From Macrotis lagotis (lineage: Eukaryota > Chordata > Mammalia > Peramelemorphia > Peramelidae), in contig NC_133658.1 of the NCBI RefSeq assembly GCF_037893015.1, positions 255,931,356 to 255,995,355 on the forward strand: a stretch of 64,000 nt of DNA, written 5' to 3'. A model generated the notes under the pieces. The model worked only from the letters and a program-made list of their open reading frames with translations, was not told the DNA's origin and searched no databases. Shown here piece after piece: positions 10,666 to 22,159 of the stretch. Made by a program: the position numbers and the translations under genes. Positions within the stretch are counted from its first letter, which is position 1, and the number at the start of each line of letters is the position of its first letter.

Positions 10666-12749
10666 TTATATATAGTTGAAGATATTAAGATGAGTTGAAT
10701 GGGAATGAATATCCCCTAAGCAGGCAACATCAACATCCAGGAAGCCAGAAAAAGAGGTCACATTAAACCTTAGTTACTATGCTGTTTGCTTTTCCCATCT
10801 AATAAAAGTATATAATATGTAGGATTATTTGGAAATTATTGACTTCTAATGTTGGCCATTTCTATGAAAAAATGCTGAATTCTCTATGATTTTCTCTTAT
10901 ATCTGAGTCTTATTTTTTTTTCTTCTTCTGCCATGAGGAAACTAAGTAGAAGTGTGTTTGTATATCAAGCAGAAAAGAGAACAGAAGGAAGTTTCCTCAC
11001 TGCCCTCTAATTTTTCCTCCTATATTTATTTTATTCTCCATTTTAATGAATATAGACCCTTCTAGAATGTGCTTTGGAGATAGCATCTATACAGCAATAA
11101 ACAATTTATATAAACAGATACCATTCTTCTAACAATCATCTTCAGTCACAGGGGCAAGGCAAGACAGTTGCTTTCCCACTTTCCATGCTAACTTCTCTAA
11201 GAGATTATGCCTGGAAAGACTGGGTCTATGGGTCTAAGTTCAGAGAAGCTTTTCATCAAGTTGTTAGCAGGATAATGGATATTTTATATTTTTATTTATT
11301 TATTTTTGCTATACCAACCATTGAAGATTCTACTTATTCATATAGGGGTAATAATCTGCATTAATAGAAGGGACATACAGCCATAGCTGACCCTAGAAGC
11401 AATTAATTTTAAGTACTTTTGTAATAATTTCCCAATAGAGCATTTTAACACATTTCTTTATTTTCAGACTTTTTTTGAGGTTCAAATGTCACAGAGAGGC
11501 TATTCTTGTCTAGTACTTCTTTCTTTCAAGTCTATACATATATATATATATATATATGAAGAGGGAGGGGTATATGGATCAGGACCACAAGGTGGGACAT
11601 TTCCCCTGAGAATCTAGATTTCAAGGAAAACATGATATAAGTTCCCAAGACTTCACTTTTTATATGACAATGTGTTTAGACATAGAGAAATCATGTGTTG
11701 AGGGCAATAGGAATTTAGAAAGGGAAGTAGAGAAGCAGACAAATAAAGCCTAAATAAGCATCATCTGAGACCTCAATAATAGCATTCAGGTGCCCAGATG
11801 GGCTAGGTAACACATTTTAGAGCCTCAACAAGATCAAGGAGGGAAAAATCTTCAGAGAGAGGTCAGTCATCATAGTACAGATTTTGGCAACTATGTAGGT
11901 AGAGAAATATGCCAGCCTTAGGTCTGGCTGCACCAAGACCTGTATCATGATTCCCCAGAGCTAAAAATCCTGAGAAATTATTTTTCCCTACTCTGATGGA
12001 AATTTCCCTCTTCTGGAGGCTACATTCATTAAAGATTGAATGTTAAGGTATTTCTTTAATTTGCAATTCTATCCCAATTAAATATTTTACTTTTTCTATT
12101 TGTATAGACAATATATTTGTCTATGTATATATGTGTAAATATTTGGTCTCAAAGAGATATGGGTTCAAGGACAATGTTCCATGTACCAGGCAAATATAAA
12201 ACTATATACCAATATTCCGGTAGGTTTAATCCTCTTCCTAGGTATTCTTTATGTCAATCACAAGAATGGTCACAAAGTAAAAAAAAAAAAACAATTATTT
12301 CAATGTATGATTCCTACCTTGTCTATTTGTAAGATGAAAGTTTAATTTAGAATTTTAATTATCCTAAAAGTTTCCAGGAAATAGTGGAGACTACACCAGA
12401 TAAGATAAATGATAATTAACATCTGAAATACCCCCTCATTAAATGCTTAATTCATGTGAATACAGAGTAGAAAGAGAAATGAGCTATTTCAAAACCTCAA
12501 CCCTGGTACTGAGTCTATCTTGCCTTTGTTAGTAATCACGTCCTATGTAATGACTGCCTGTGCATCATAACCCCCAGAAAAGAAAAGACCAAAGAGATTC
12601 ATGGGTACTGTAGTTTCTTCCCTTATTCAAATTGTGAGTTTCTCTCTTGTTAAGTATAAGATTTTATACTAATAATCAGTGCTGCTGGCAACATCAGATG
12701 TATGTCAACCTGAGATTCCCAAAGGAAACAGGACATCTGGTGGTTCTCC
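10666..12749. other. Repeat-poor AT-rich stretch with a short (TA)n
   Basis: Apart from a (TA)n microsatellite at 11535-11558 and an A13 run near 12280, I recognise no repeat, gene or RNA gene in these 2 kb. Confidence 0.4.
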
Positions 12750-12830
12750 TAGTCTGTCAGACTATAGATACAGGCATATCTATAGACTTTACAGGATGGC
12801 ACTCAGTAAATATTTATTGAATGAATGTTG
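12750..12830 (+). mobile_element. L2 LINE 3' terminus (short)
   Basis: 'ggcactcagtaaatatttat' followed by 'tgaatgaatg' is the classical L2 3' end. Only about 80 bp is recognisable. Confidence 0.5.
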
Positions 12831-14135
12831 TTTTAAATCCTTATCAAAAAATGAAAATGATATAATAGTCACAGGAGTTCAAGTTTTAGAAAGTGATTTC
12901 CCTATGTGAATATACAAGTTAGTCATTAAAGTTAGCTTAGATTATACTTTTCAATTTTTTTCTCTGACTGAATAGTGATATTAAAAATAAGGAATATTGC
13001 TCCTTACCCCAAGATTATTGCAGAAATTAGGTTAGCTAAGGGCAATTTGGAATTATTCCTACTTGTTTTTGACTAGTAAATGTAAAGATGGAAGTATATT
13101 ATGTTTATCAATTACCTGGACTCACTTATAGTCACAAAAAGCTGTGCACTGATGCTTTAAACCAGTTGAATACAGGATGTTTGAAATGGTCAATTATAGA
13201 TTATAGACTGTGTTAAAATAAACTCCTTAATCAATTTGAAGATCCTTAAAAGACATTGAATGAACTGGAATAATATTACACATGAAATGTGTTTATAGAT
13301 TTGTTGATAAGATTTGATAATATCCTATGAGTTTTTTATATAGCAAACCAATTTAGAAACCAAGAATTCACTTTAGAGAGAGATTAAAAGGTAGAAACCT
13401 TCCAGTCATTACCCATAGTAGGAATCACTGAGAGAACACTCTCAGACTTTTCCTCTTACCTTCTACCTTGGCCAGTGGAAACTGTAAGTCTCAAAGAGTT
13501 CAGGTGATTTTTGGATTTCCTATCAGCATCCTAGTCATATTCCCAGAAAATAGTTTATGGAAGTGTCTGTATCAGGAGAGAAGCAGAATATGTTGATGAA
13601 AGATAGATTCAAGAATCTATGTGAATCCCAGAAGAAAAGGTACATCATACCTAAAGAGAGTATCTTGAAGACCCCAGTAAGCAGACTTCTAGGAGCTGTG
13701 TTAATATACTTTGTCACATGTGGTCTAAACTCAAACCCAATTTCCCGTGGATTCTACATATACTTGTGTGAGAGAGTGTGGCACAATTTTTTGCTAGGGA
13801 GAATGATTTGTATCAACTATACCACAATGGTAAATCTTAACCCTTCTGGAATATTCATATACACACGCATATGTTTTATATGTGTATGGGTTTTGTTTAC
13901 AGTGATGTACAACTATGATTTATGGCACAACTAATTATACATATAGAGATCATTTTCTCCTAAATATTAGGGAGCCAGATTCTCTTCCCATTACTTGGAA
14001 TTAATATCAAGAACTTAGGTTATTCTCACTTGGTTGAGAAGAATGACATAATCTAATAAAAATTACATCTTTTCTTATATTCTACATATCTATAACCTGC
14101 TCTTTTGACCTCTCTCCTCAACTACTACCATCACT
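12831..14135. other. No recognisable gene or repeat
   Basis: Unique-looking AT-rich sequence. It contains an open frame of 125 codons (13557-13934, plus) whose translation has no motif I recognise and no good start context. I regard it as chance. Confidence 0.4.
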
Positions 14136-14139
14136 CCAA

Positions 14140-14860
14140 TATATAGAGAATTACAGAATGAAAGAATCTCAGAATTTAGTCCAGCTTACACATAAAAAAA
14201 GAATTCCCTCTTTAACCTATTTGACAAGTGGAAACAATCTTAATTTGAAGGTCTCCATGATAGCTTGATCTCTTTCAGGAAATCTAATTATTAAAGAAAT
14301 TTTTCCTCACCTCAATCATAAATTTGTTATTCAATCTTTTCAATCCTGTCCCATTTTTCATGACCCCATTTGGAGTTTTCTTGCCAAAGACACAGGAATA
14401 GTTTGCCATTTTCTTCTCCAGATCACTTTACAGATGACAAAACTAAGGCAAACAGGGTTAGGTGATTTGCCAAGCATTAACCAGCAATAAAGTATCCAAG
14501 GTTGGATTTGAATTTAGAAAGATGAATCTTCCTGACTCCAAGCCTGGTTCACTATCCACTGTGCCACCCAACTGTCCTAAATCTAAATTTATTTCTTAGC
14601 AAGTTCTACCCATTTCTCTCTTCCCTGTGACTACCATTGAAATATTCAAAGATAGCTATCATGTCCTCCTCATTCTTCTCTAGGCTAAGCCCAGTTCTTT
14701 CAAATGTTCTTCATATGGTGTGACCTTAAGTCCCTTCATTATCCTGTTCACTAACCTCTGAATTCTCTCTAATTTATTAATGTCTTTCTAAAAAATGTAT
14801 TACTGAGAAAAATAATGATATTCCAAATGGATTCTGCCCAAAGCAGAGTAGAGCAGGATT
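14140..14860 (-). mobile_element. CR1/L3-type LINE, antisense, split by a SINE
   Basis: Antisense order of a CR1/L3 3' region: 'gaatctcagaatttagtcca' at the element's 3' end, 'agaaatttttcctcacctca', then after the SINE 'gatagctatcatgtcctcct', 'tcttctctaggctaagccca' and 'aagcagagtagagcaggatt'. This order is shared with amniote CR1 elements. The MAR1 SINE at 14324-14578 is inserted in it. Confidence 0.75.
14324..14578 (-). mobile_element. MAR1-type SINE
   Basis: Antisense MAR1: 'ttcatgaccccatttggagt', 'tttgccattttcttctccag', 'ggttaggtgatttgccaagc' and 'gtgccacccaactgtcct'. This SINE shares its 3' end with RTE/BovB LINEs, so RTE was probably its mobiliser. Confidence 0.85.
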
Positions 14861-14984
14861 AGTTCCAGAGACAATGCTGTCTAAGATTGCAACAGTCGTC
14901 TCCTTGTGTAAAGAAAGAGAGAGGAGAGTCCAGAAAAGAACCATGGATTACACACATGCTTAGGTTGGTAATGTTTCTGTGATT

Positions 14985-15290
14985 GCTTGTCCTTCATTCT
15001 CAAAGAGGACCATGATATCACAGAGGTGATAACAGTCAAGTGAATAGCATATAAGTGAGGGAGGGCTAAAGTCACCCTCTCACATTATCTGTCAGGGCCA
15101 TTTGGATCTAGTAGACAGATATGGATGAGGAGGACTAGAGATGACCCTGGATGCAGTAAGCTAAGGCCTTTAATAGGTTCAGTTGACCTGGGGCAATACC
15201 CATTCAGTGATTAAGGCAGGTAAGAAAGAAATGAAGCAAAGAATGTCCTTATTTGCATAGGCAGAAAAAATCTGGGAAGGAAGGATGATC
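14985..15290 (+). repeat. Dispersed family A, copy 1
   Basis: Contains 'ctcaaagaggaccatgatat', 'cacagaggtgataacagtca', 'gaggactagagatgaccctg' and 'cccattcagtgattaaggc'. The same order recurs at 48470-48692 and, inverted, at 23530-23665 and 34130-34360. I cannot attach a family name. Strand is relative to the other copies, not to a proven transcript. Confidence 0.7.
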
Positions 15291-15479
15291 CCAGTTTCTA
15301 GCTCAAACAGAAAAAAAATTAATATTTACATTCATACTGAACCAATCAAAACCCAAACAATGACCAAGTGGAGTTTGACCTGCCCCTATTGTTGGCAAAT
15401 CACTGAGAGCCAGTTTAGGAGGCAGGAGGTGAATGATAAGCTGGCAAGTGAGATTGAGGAGTAATCAAACCAGTATGAA

Positions 15480-15740
15480 GAGGTCAATGTCATGGAAACC
15501 AAGGGAGGAAAAAGTATTAAGAAGAGGAAGGCTTATGACAGTGTAAAAAGCCTTAGAGAGAACAAGTGATATGAAGGCTCAGAAAAGCATGTCAGATTGA
15601 ACCACTAAGAGATTGTTAGTGATCTCAAGAAAAGTAGTTTCTCTTTCGTTGTGGGTTTAGCAAGCCAGACGTCAAGGGATTTAGAAGTCAGTGGAAGATT
15701 TGGAACTGGAGTCAGCAAGTCTAAATTTTTCCTAAGAGTT
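15480..15740 (-). mobile_element. L2 LINE fragment, antisense
   Basis: 'aagagattgttagtgatctc' and 'agtagtttctctttcgttg' correspond to the complement of the L2 ORF2 segment found in sense at 170-270 ('gttactaatgatctctt'). Diverged. Confidence 0.55.
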
Positions 15741-15774
15741 TGCTTGAGAACTGGAAAAAACATAAGGATGATGA

Positions 15775-16005
15775 TGATAACTAATATTTATATATAGCAC
15801 CTTAATTAGAATGTTATTTAATTCCCAAAATAATGCTGGGAGGAAGATGCTATTATTATCTCTACTTTACAGATGAAAATAAGGCAGGGAGAGATTAAGT
15901 AACTTGTTTGGTTATTTAATGTTAATAAATGTCTGTGGTTGATTTGAATTCAGGTCTTTCTGATTCCATGCCCAGACCTCTAATCCATTGTCTCCTATCT
16001 TCCTT
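15775..16005 (-). mobile_element. MIR-type SINE, antisense
   Basis: 'ctactttacagatgaaaata', 'gagattaagtaacttgtttg' and 'gatttgaattcaggtctttc' follow the antisense order of the marsupial MIR group. Confidence 0.75.
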
Positions 16006-16024
16006 AGTCTATACAATTTTGAGA

Positions 16025-16190
16025 TGGGAAGGATCATAAAGATCATCTAGTCAAATCCCATCATTTTCCATTAGTGTCAATTGAATCCATAGTGGTTTAA
16101 TGACTTATCCAAGATCACACAGATAGCAAGTAGAAGAATCTAACTCTATCTTAGACCATCTTACTCCAAATTCTTTTTTACTGTCCCATT
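16025..16190 (-). mobile_element. MIR3-type SINE, antisense
   Basis: 'gggaaggatcataaagatca' followed by 'tctagtcaaatccc' and 'cttatccaagatcacacaga' is the antisense MIR3-like layout. Diverged. Confidence 0.65.
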
Positions 16191-16254
16191 CCTTCTCTAA
16201 TTGAGACATTCCTATCTTCTGTGACTCTTTTTCAGTTGGCAAATTCCTCTAAAC

Positions 16255-17320
16255 CAAAGGTTCTTAACCTAGGGTATGAAGCTAGGAGAATGGGTTTGGG
16301 TGGGGGGGGCTAAGGATCTATGAGGGTTTGTTTTGGGTGAAGAAATCACCAAGTTCTCTGACTCAGAAGGGTAAGAAAAGCCTTAAATTTTAATTCAAGT
16401 TTGCTGCAAAAGTTCACAAGTTACTACAAAAGTTCACAGGTTACAATAAAAAATTTACATGTTAAGTTCTTTAAAACAAAGTAAAGAAAGTTTTTAAGAA
16501 GATAGAAAGTTTAATCAATGAAGAGGTAGCTACAAACTAGGTTATCAAAGATAGTTAAGAAAGGTAAACAGACAGGAGATAGCCACTAAGCTTTTATCAA
16601 CATGGTCCACATGGATCCATTATGGGGAAAGTGATGCAAAGAAAAGTGAAGGGCGGAAGAAATTTCCATGAGATGGTGATTGGGCTTAGATCACATGGAG
16701 AAGACAGTGGGAGAGTTTGGGGGTTCACACTCCCTAGAGCAGGTTGACTTCACAGGAAGACAAGCAACTCAAGTGATATGTGAACTGAGCTTTTAAAGGG
16801 CCAGAAAGATGAGGTTGATGGGCACAGTAACTCAGAGAGCAGAGATGAAGTAATAGGGATATGTAGATGAGGGGTGGTAGGTCAAAGACTTTATATTCAT
16901 TGTTTTGTTGGTAGAGGTTTGTTTTATACCTGGGAACAGGGATTTACAGAATCCTTGCTGGGGAAGGGCAAGGTACTTTACTAGAAGTTCATTGACCTCA
17001 TCTCATAGCTTAAATAATGGAATGGGAATGGGGATGGGGAGGGAAGGTCTGTGTTGAAGTAAGATATATAGTCAGTGCAGAGGGAACAGATTAATAATTA
17101 TAAAATATATTTCTCTGTCCAATATTTCCCCTACTTCAGGTACAATGCATAGATTTTGAGGGATCCATGAATTTGTATTTTTATAATATTATAATAACTA
17201 TATTTCAAAATAGCTAACTTCCTTTACAATTCTATGCAATTTAAGAAATATATTTAAAAGCATTAATCTAAGAAAAGATCCATAGGCTCTGATAAACTGC
17301 CAAAGGTTCAAGAACCCTTA
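16255..17320. mobile_element. hAT-type DNA transposon, split by an LTR
   Basis: The left end 'caaaggttcttaacctaggg' (16255-16274) and the right part 17143-17320 ('ttttgagggatccatgaatt', 'gatccataggctctgataaa', 'aaaggttcaagaaccc') join into one non-autonomous hAT when the 16277-17138 insert and one copy of its duplication are taken out. The right part is the reverse complement of the same family's body at 40647-40828. It encodes no transposase. Confidence 0.7.
16277..17138. mobile_element. Solo LTR of an endogenous retrovirus-like element
   Basis: The 862-bp insert begins 'tgaag' and ends 'cttca', giving a 5-bp inverted terminus with the canonical TG...CA. A 4-bp direct repeat 'ggta' (16273-16276 and 17139-17142) flanks it, and the hAT sequence is continuous across the empty site. 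A 4-bp duplication is typical of class I (gamma-like) ERVs. There is no internal gag/pol/env sequence, so this is the product of LTR-LTR recombination. Orientation is not decidable: TATA- and AATAAA-like words occur on both strands. Confidence 0.75.
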
Positions 17321-18670
17321 TTCAAGACACTCTATGTTTGTCTATATTGAAGAATGTATGGTGGGCATCCTTGTGCCCATTTCACTAGGAGTTTACAGAT
17401 AGTTTTGACCTCTAGAGAATTTTTGTCTGCTAAGGAATCTTATCTGTTGACAGAAGTAACTTCATCCTCAAGGCTGCTAGTAGTGATATTTTGGCCCCAG
17501 GATAGGAGTTTATCTTAGAAAGGAACTTATCTTCAGGTCATATATTGACTGTCAGTCAAAGAATGACTCTTACCTTTTAGATTACATATAAATCCTAGCT
17601 TGAAGGAAATGTTTAAAAAATAGACTGCTAGGTTTAAAGAAATTGCAAATGGTCCTACTTAGGAGAGTCCCAATGTATGAAAAAGTAAACGATGGCAAGT
17701 CCCATTGAGTGACTTCATCTCAGAGTAATATTTCACTCAGGAACTTTGTCCAAAATGTCAGAGAAGTCTTTTTTTGCTTGGGCAAAAAATTAAAATAAAA
17801 TATATAGGATAGTCAAAGCTTCTCAGAAGACTTGACAAATAGGAAAACCCTGCATTTCACTGAACATAACCAAGGCAAGATTCAAAGGCACCCAAACTGC
17901 CAAGATTAGTAGCAAATGTAACATCTGTTTGTTTTCAGAACTCAATGTCAATTTAAGGAAATGCTCTGAATGAGGCCTGGTGAAAATCACTCTAATAAGA
18001 GGTTAAGATGCTGTGGAACAATTGGGTATGGGAAATAGCTAACTCTCAGTGGGCCCCAAAGATGAATTTCTTTAAATTTATACACTGTGTCCTGTTAAAG
18101 GGTTTTTTCTGGATAAACATGTGGGCAATAAATATTCAAAACTTAATTTACATATTGGCTGAACATTGTGGTTGGGGGAAGGGGGGCTTGACTTGCAAAA
18201 AATAGCAAAGAAACTGTCACATGCTGAGGTTCAGGAATGAATTCAAATATTCCCCAAATATTCATTTGTTCTTCTTCCCAAGTTCCCTGAATCCAAGGGC
18301 TCAGATGAAAGATTTGACCCATCTATTTTGATAGTATTTCCATCGTTAACCTTAGATCATCCTATAAAGACAACTAAAAATGAAACAAATAAACACAACC
18401 CATTCATCATGAAGTATGATAATAGAATGTTTTACAAAGTGTTTTCCCATCCAGAAAGAAACCATGCAATTTTAACACCATACACAATGGATATTACCCA
18501 GACAAGTACAAGACATCTGCCTCTATACACATTACAATACTGTAATTATCAAAGCATGAGGCTTAATTGTCTTGTGATGCCAACTGACCCAAAGGAAGCT
18601 TGTGTGGCTTTTAGCCAAGTACTTTAATCTTCAGTCCTTAAAATTATTTACTACAAGTAACAATTCTGGA
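17321..18670. other. Unique sequence, no gene identified
   Basis: No recognisable repeat over 1.3 kb. A 99-codon frame at 18328-18627 (plus) lies in high-complexity sequence but has no similarity I recognise. Confidence 0.4.
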
Positions 18671-18674
18671 GACT

Positions 18675-19000
18675 ATGTTAAACACCCAACACAGTGCTAG
18701 GTACTATGGGAGAAAAAAGTATGACCCCCCTACCCTCATTTATATGATACAGAAAGTCAAAAATAACACATATGCAACAAGTAGAGAAAAAAGAAATGAT
18801 AAGATAACAATGACACTGGCTGTGAGGGCAATTGGAATTCAGAAACTGGAGAAATCATTTTGAGCAGAAGTAGAAGAGGGCAGCCAAGAGCTAAGGTTTG
18901 AATTAAGAGGGGAATTTGGATAAAAAGGGATCAGGAAAGCATTCCACGCTGGTGGGATAGAAGGGAAAGGGATGAGCTAAGTTCAGGAGGCATTATTTTG
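18675..19000 (-). mobile_element. L2 LINE fragment, antisense
   Basis: 'acagtgctaggtactatggg', 'cctaccctcatttatatgat' and 'gatcaggaaagcattccacg' fit the antisense L2 3' region. Confidence 0.55.
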
Positions 19001-19069
19001 CCATGTTTGCAGAAAGATTAAAAAAATTCAGAATATGAGAATACAGATGCTGCTAACTATACTTAAGAG

Positions 19070-19160
19070 TTTAATGAGCTTGAGCACCATATTTCCCCTG
19101 AATTTTAGTATCCTTTTCTATAAAATGGGTGTAAGGATATTTTCACTCTCCAATTCAAAG
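19070..19160 (+). mobile_element. MIR SINE fragment
   Basis: 'cctgaattttagtatccttt' followed by 'tctataaaatgggtgtaagg' is the central MIR region in sense. Confidence 0.55.
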
Positions 19161-19189
19161 AAAAATAGTAATAATAACAATAATGATAA

Positions 19190-19410
19190 AGAACAATAAC
19201 AACATTTATAGTAGGCATCATACTAAGCCCTTTATAATTACCAATATCTTATCAGATCCTCACAACACTAAACATTATTCACGTTTTCTAGATGAAGGAA
19301 CTGAGTCAAACAGTAACCTAGGTCACATAGCAAGTTAGATGCGATTTAAGATTTGAACTCAGGTCTTCTAGACCCTAGACCCAGCAGTCTCTCCACTGAG
19401 TCACCATAGT
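19190..19410 (-). mobile_element. MIR-type SINE, antisense
   Basis: 'ttatcagatcctcacaacac', 'gatgaaggaactgagtcaaa', 'taggtcacatagcaagttag' and 'gatttgaactcaggtcttct' are in antisense MIR order. Confidence 0.8.
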
Positions 19411-19434
19411 AGTAAGGAACATCCTCAGTGTCAT

Positions 19435-19575
19435 AAAAGGCAATATAACACTTTAAGGCTTACATAGTGCTTTCCTCACAATAATCCTGTGAGGTAGATA
19501 GTAAATACTAATATTTCTATTTTAGAGATGAGGAAAACTGAGCATGGAATGATGAAATGCCTCTACCAATTAGCT
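19435..19575 (-). mobile_element. MIR-type SINE, antisense (partial)
   Basis: 'acactttaaggcttacatag' and 'aatcctgtgaggtagatagt', then 'gagatgaggaaaactgagca'. A second MIR head to tail with the previous one. Confidence 0.7.
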
Positions 19576-19579
19576 TCTA

Positions 19580-19800
19580 TTTATTTTCTTCATATTTTGT
19601 ATATGTGTATATATTGACTTGTCTGGCAGAAGGTATTGTCTCTAAGGGCAAGGAATGTTTCATTTTTATCTTTCTATCTCCACCTGACCCATGGTAGACA
19701 TTCAGTAAGCAGAGTACCTCTCACATAGTAGGTAGTCACAGTAGTCAAAGTTTCTGACATATAAATGTATCGAATAAATGTTCATTGACTGGTTGATTAA
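19580..19800 (+). mobile_element. L2 LINE 3' end
   Basis: 'gtctctaagggcaaggaatg', 'catggtagacattcagtaag' and 'cgaataaatgttcattgact' mark the sense L2 terminus. Confidence 0.75.
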
Positions 19801-19985
19801 AATGAATTGGAGCTATAATATTTTATTTTTATATCATATATAAAATATACATGCAAATGTGTGTACATATATACATATATATGCTGGTATATACTTTTTA
19901 CACTAGACACATCTTGTATCACCAAAAATTTCATTATATATATTATCCTGGGATCATAATTCCCATGGAATGAATTCCAACATCT
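19801..19985. repeat. AT-rich alternating tract
   Basis: 'atacatatatatgctggtat' and similar alternating purine-pyrimidine words. No gene. Confidence 0.4.
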
Positions 19986-19989
19986 CCCA

Positions 19990-20150
19990 AATGGGGAATA
20001 TTTAAGAATATTAGAGGACATCTAGTCCCAACATTCTCATTTCAAGGACTAGAGACTTCAAAATGCCCAGAAGGTTCAGATTTGTCCAAGGTCACATAGG
20101 TAGTCAGGAGCAGACCAGATCTTCTAACTCAGATGCAGCCTTCATGATAA
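19990..20150 (-). mobile_element. MIR3-type SINE, antisense
   Basis: 'gaggacatctagtcccaaca' and 'tttgtccaaggtcacatagg' in antisense MIR3 order. Confidence 0.65.
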
Positions 20151-20814
20151 GATAAGCTTCATTATGTTTTTAGCTAGACTGATCTTAAAACCATTTGCTG
20201 ATGGGCCACTGAACATTTTCTATTAAGATATCATAAGTTTGATTACTCAAGACCTTTGGGAAAATATCCACTTTCACCTAATTGGTCCTTAAGGCTATGG
20301 ATAGCCCTAAAGAGGTATGTTTGGAGAGCAAAGTTTCAAAAGTCCCTTAATTGTTGTGTCTGACACCAAGAAAAACATACCTTTTTTTTTTTTAAGTGGA
20401 GACAAAAAGTTCTGCGTTGCTTTGTGAAATCCCTGAACCCCTTGAAAACTTCATCCAAAGTGGATGCTGAGCAGGGAGGACGTGCCAAACATTTAAGAGG
20501 CTGTCTTAGAAATGGCAACATCTTATAAATGGCAATGAGTGACTATAAAACTCCTCACCCTTGGAAAACATATACTTTACAGACATATAATTCTCTGGGG
20601 AAATATAGTTGTCTAGCAACTCAGAGTTGAACTGAGACCCCAACACACTGCATACTAGCCAACTAACAGCTGGCAGATGTCTTGCCTTCACTGGGCAGAA
20701 TTTCAGTCAGTGCTGTGAAGGTCAATATTTTTGCTGTTTTATATAATGGGAGGAGGAGGTGGAGGAGATTCCCTTTGGGAAATTGTAGAGTTCTTTTAAT
20801 GACTCCAAACATCC
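20151..20814. other. No recognisable feature
   Basis: Unique-looking, with a T12 run near 20385. No coding or RNA gene signal. Confidence 0.4.
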
Positions 20815-21345
20815 CTGAAACAAAGACCCTTCTTTTCCACCCCAATATTCATACAGTGATATGCATGCCTGTGAGCCATGGAATCCAAGGCCTCTGAAGA
20901 CTTGAAATTGATAATCTCCCAAAGGACAATGGAAAGGAGTGCAATAGACAGGAACAGGCTGAATACAACATATTATGCTGAAGAATTATGCAGGAAAAAT
21001 GAGTATGAAGGATGTCAGTGGAGAAAGATGATTGGGAAAAAAATGTTTGGTCACGTAGCAAGAAAGTAATGAAGGGACACTATGAATTGACATTCCATGG
21101 ACTCTACTGGCACATACACACAATGTCAGGAGAACATAAGAAAGTCTATGGTACATTAGATGGACCCTCCCAGGAGAATTTACGGGAGTCCATAAATGAG
21201 AATTACATAGAATGGGCAGGCATGGATATATTGTGATCTAGGGAAAACTTACATCAATGAGATCTCCAGTGCACTAGAGTGCTGGAATATATAATCCACT
21301 ATTGAATTCATCGAAGTCACATTTTTTCCCCTGGAGTTCAACTCA
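20815..21345 (+). pseudogene. RTE-clade LINE ORF2 C-terminal remnant
   Basis: Frames at 20878-21069 and 21012-21236 together keep the order typical of the RTE ORF2 C-terminus: 'SEDLKLIISQRTMERS', then a spaced 'FGHVARK' (family motif GHVAR), then a segment reading 'WAGMDIL' near the end. The part before 20878 resembles the block leading into this region. RTE ORF2 supplies endonuclease and reverse transcriptase; this piece holds neither active site and is frameshifted. It belongs to the LINE group that mobilises MAR1 SINEs. Confidence 0.65.
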
Positions 21346-21485
21346 ATAAATTGAGGATGAACCTGTATCTTTCTCCTCCTTCTATATGAATGGAGTTGGA
21401 TGAAGTACTTGCATTAATGGAACCACTAATTCATCAAAGGTATTATTTTGGTTAGGTGAAAAGAGCACTGGCATTAGAATACTAA

Positions 21486-21510
21486 GTGGTGGTGGTGGTG
21501 GTGGTGGTGG
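21486..21510. repeat. (GGT)n tail microsatellite of a SINE
   Basis: Eight perfect 'ggt' units directly abut the 3' end of the antisense MAR1 that follows. RTE-dependent SINEs end in such short tandem tails instead of poly-A. Confidence 0.85.
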
Positions 21511-21722
21511 TTGCTTAGTTGTTTCAGTTGTGTCCAATTTTTTGTGACCCCATTTGGGGTTTCTTGGCAAAGATACTGGAGTGGTTTGCCATGTCCTTCT
21601 CCACCTCATTTTACAGAAGAGGCAAACAGGATTAAAGTAACTTGCCCACAGCCATACAGCTAGTAGGTGTCTCAGGTCAGATTTGAACTCAGGGCCAGCA
21701 CTCTATCCACTCTGCCACCCCC
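21511..21722 (-). mobile_element. MAR1-type SINE
   Basis: Antisense MAR1: 'gttgtttcagttgtgtccaa', 'tgtgaccccatttggggttt', 'ggagtggtttgccatgtcct' and 'atttgaactcagggccagca'. It interrupts a MIR. Confidence 0.9.
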
Positions 21723-21904
21723 AATTTCCCAGAACACAGGACTTGGGTCCAAATCTCAATGTTTATGTTTGCCACTTGTGTGACCTTCTTAGACCATTCA
21801 GTCCATCTCTCTGGGCCTCAGTTTCCTCATCTATTAATGAAGGGGTTAGACTAAATGACATTTACAGTTCCCTTCTCACTTTAAATCTATATTCTGGGAT
21901 TCTG

Positions 21905-22155
21905 TGAGCATTACAGCATCCACTTTTTCAAATGATTTTCTCTTTGAAACATTCTTCCTCACTTCAAAAGGAAGGGGTTAGGGTTGCTGAAGAAACAGGA
22001 ACTTCAAGCCTAGTTTAATCCAGTTTTTAAAGTGCCACCCCTTTTCAGACAGAAGCTTTTATATTGGGTGTAGTAACTGTTAGCAGTCTGTGACATTTCT
22101 CATCTGTTCTGGGTGTTACTAGTACATGGCAGGTCAAGGCTGTCACCTTCATAAA
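21905..22155. other. Unique sequence
   Basis: No repeat or gene recognised. Confidence 0.4.
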
Positions 22156-22159
22156 AGCA

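Larger units (their letters stand above)
21450..21900 (+). mobile_element. MIR SINE, split by a MAR1 SINE
   Basis: 21455-21485 ('gagcactggcattagaatac') continues at 21733 ('acacaggacttgggtccaaa'), then 'ctgggcctcagtttcctcat', 'ggggttagactaaatgacat' and 'attctgggattctgtgag'. The last part is the extended 3' module of marsupial MIRs. Confidence 0.8.

Noticed and set aside
13557..13934. 125-codon open frame, plus
   Set aside because: No recognisable domain, AT-rich non-coding texture, no supporting signals.
18328..18627. 99-codon open frame in unique sequence, plus
   Set aside because: No similarity, no signals; treated as chance.
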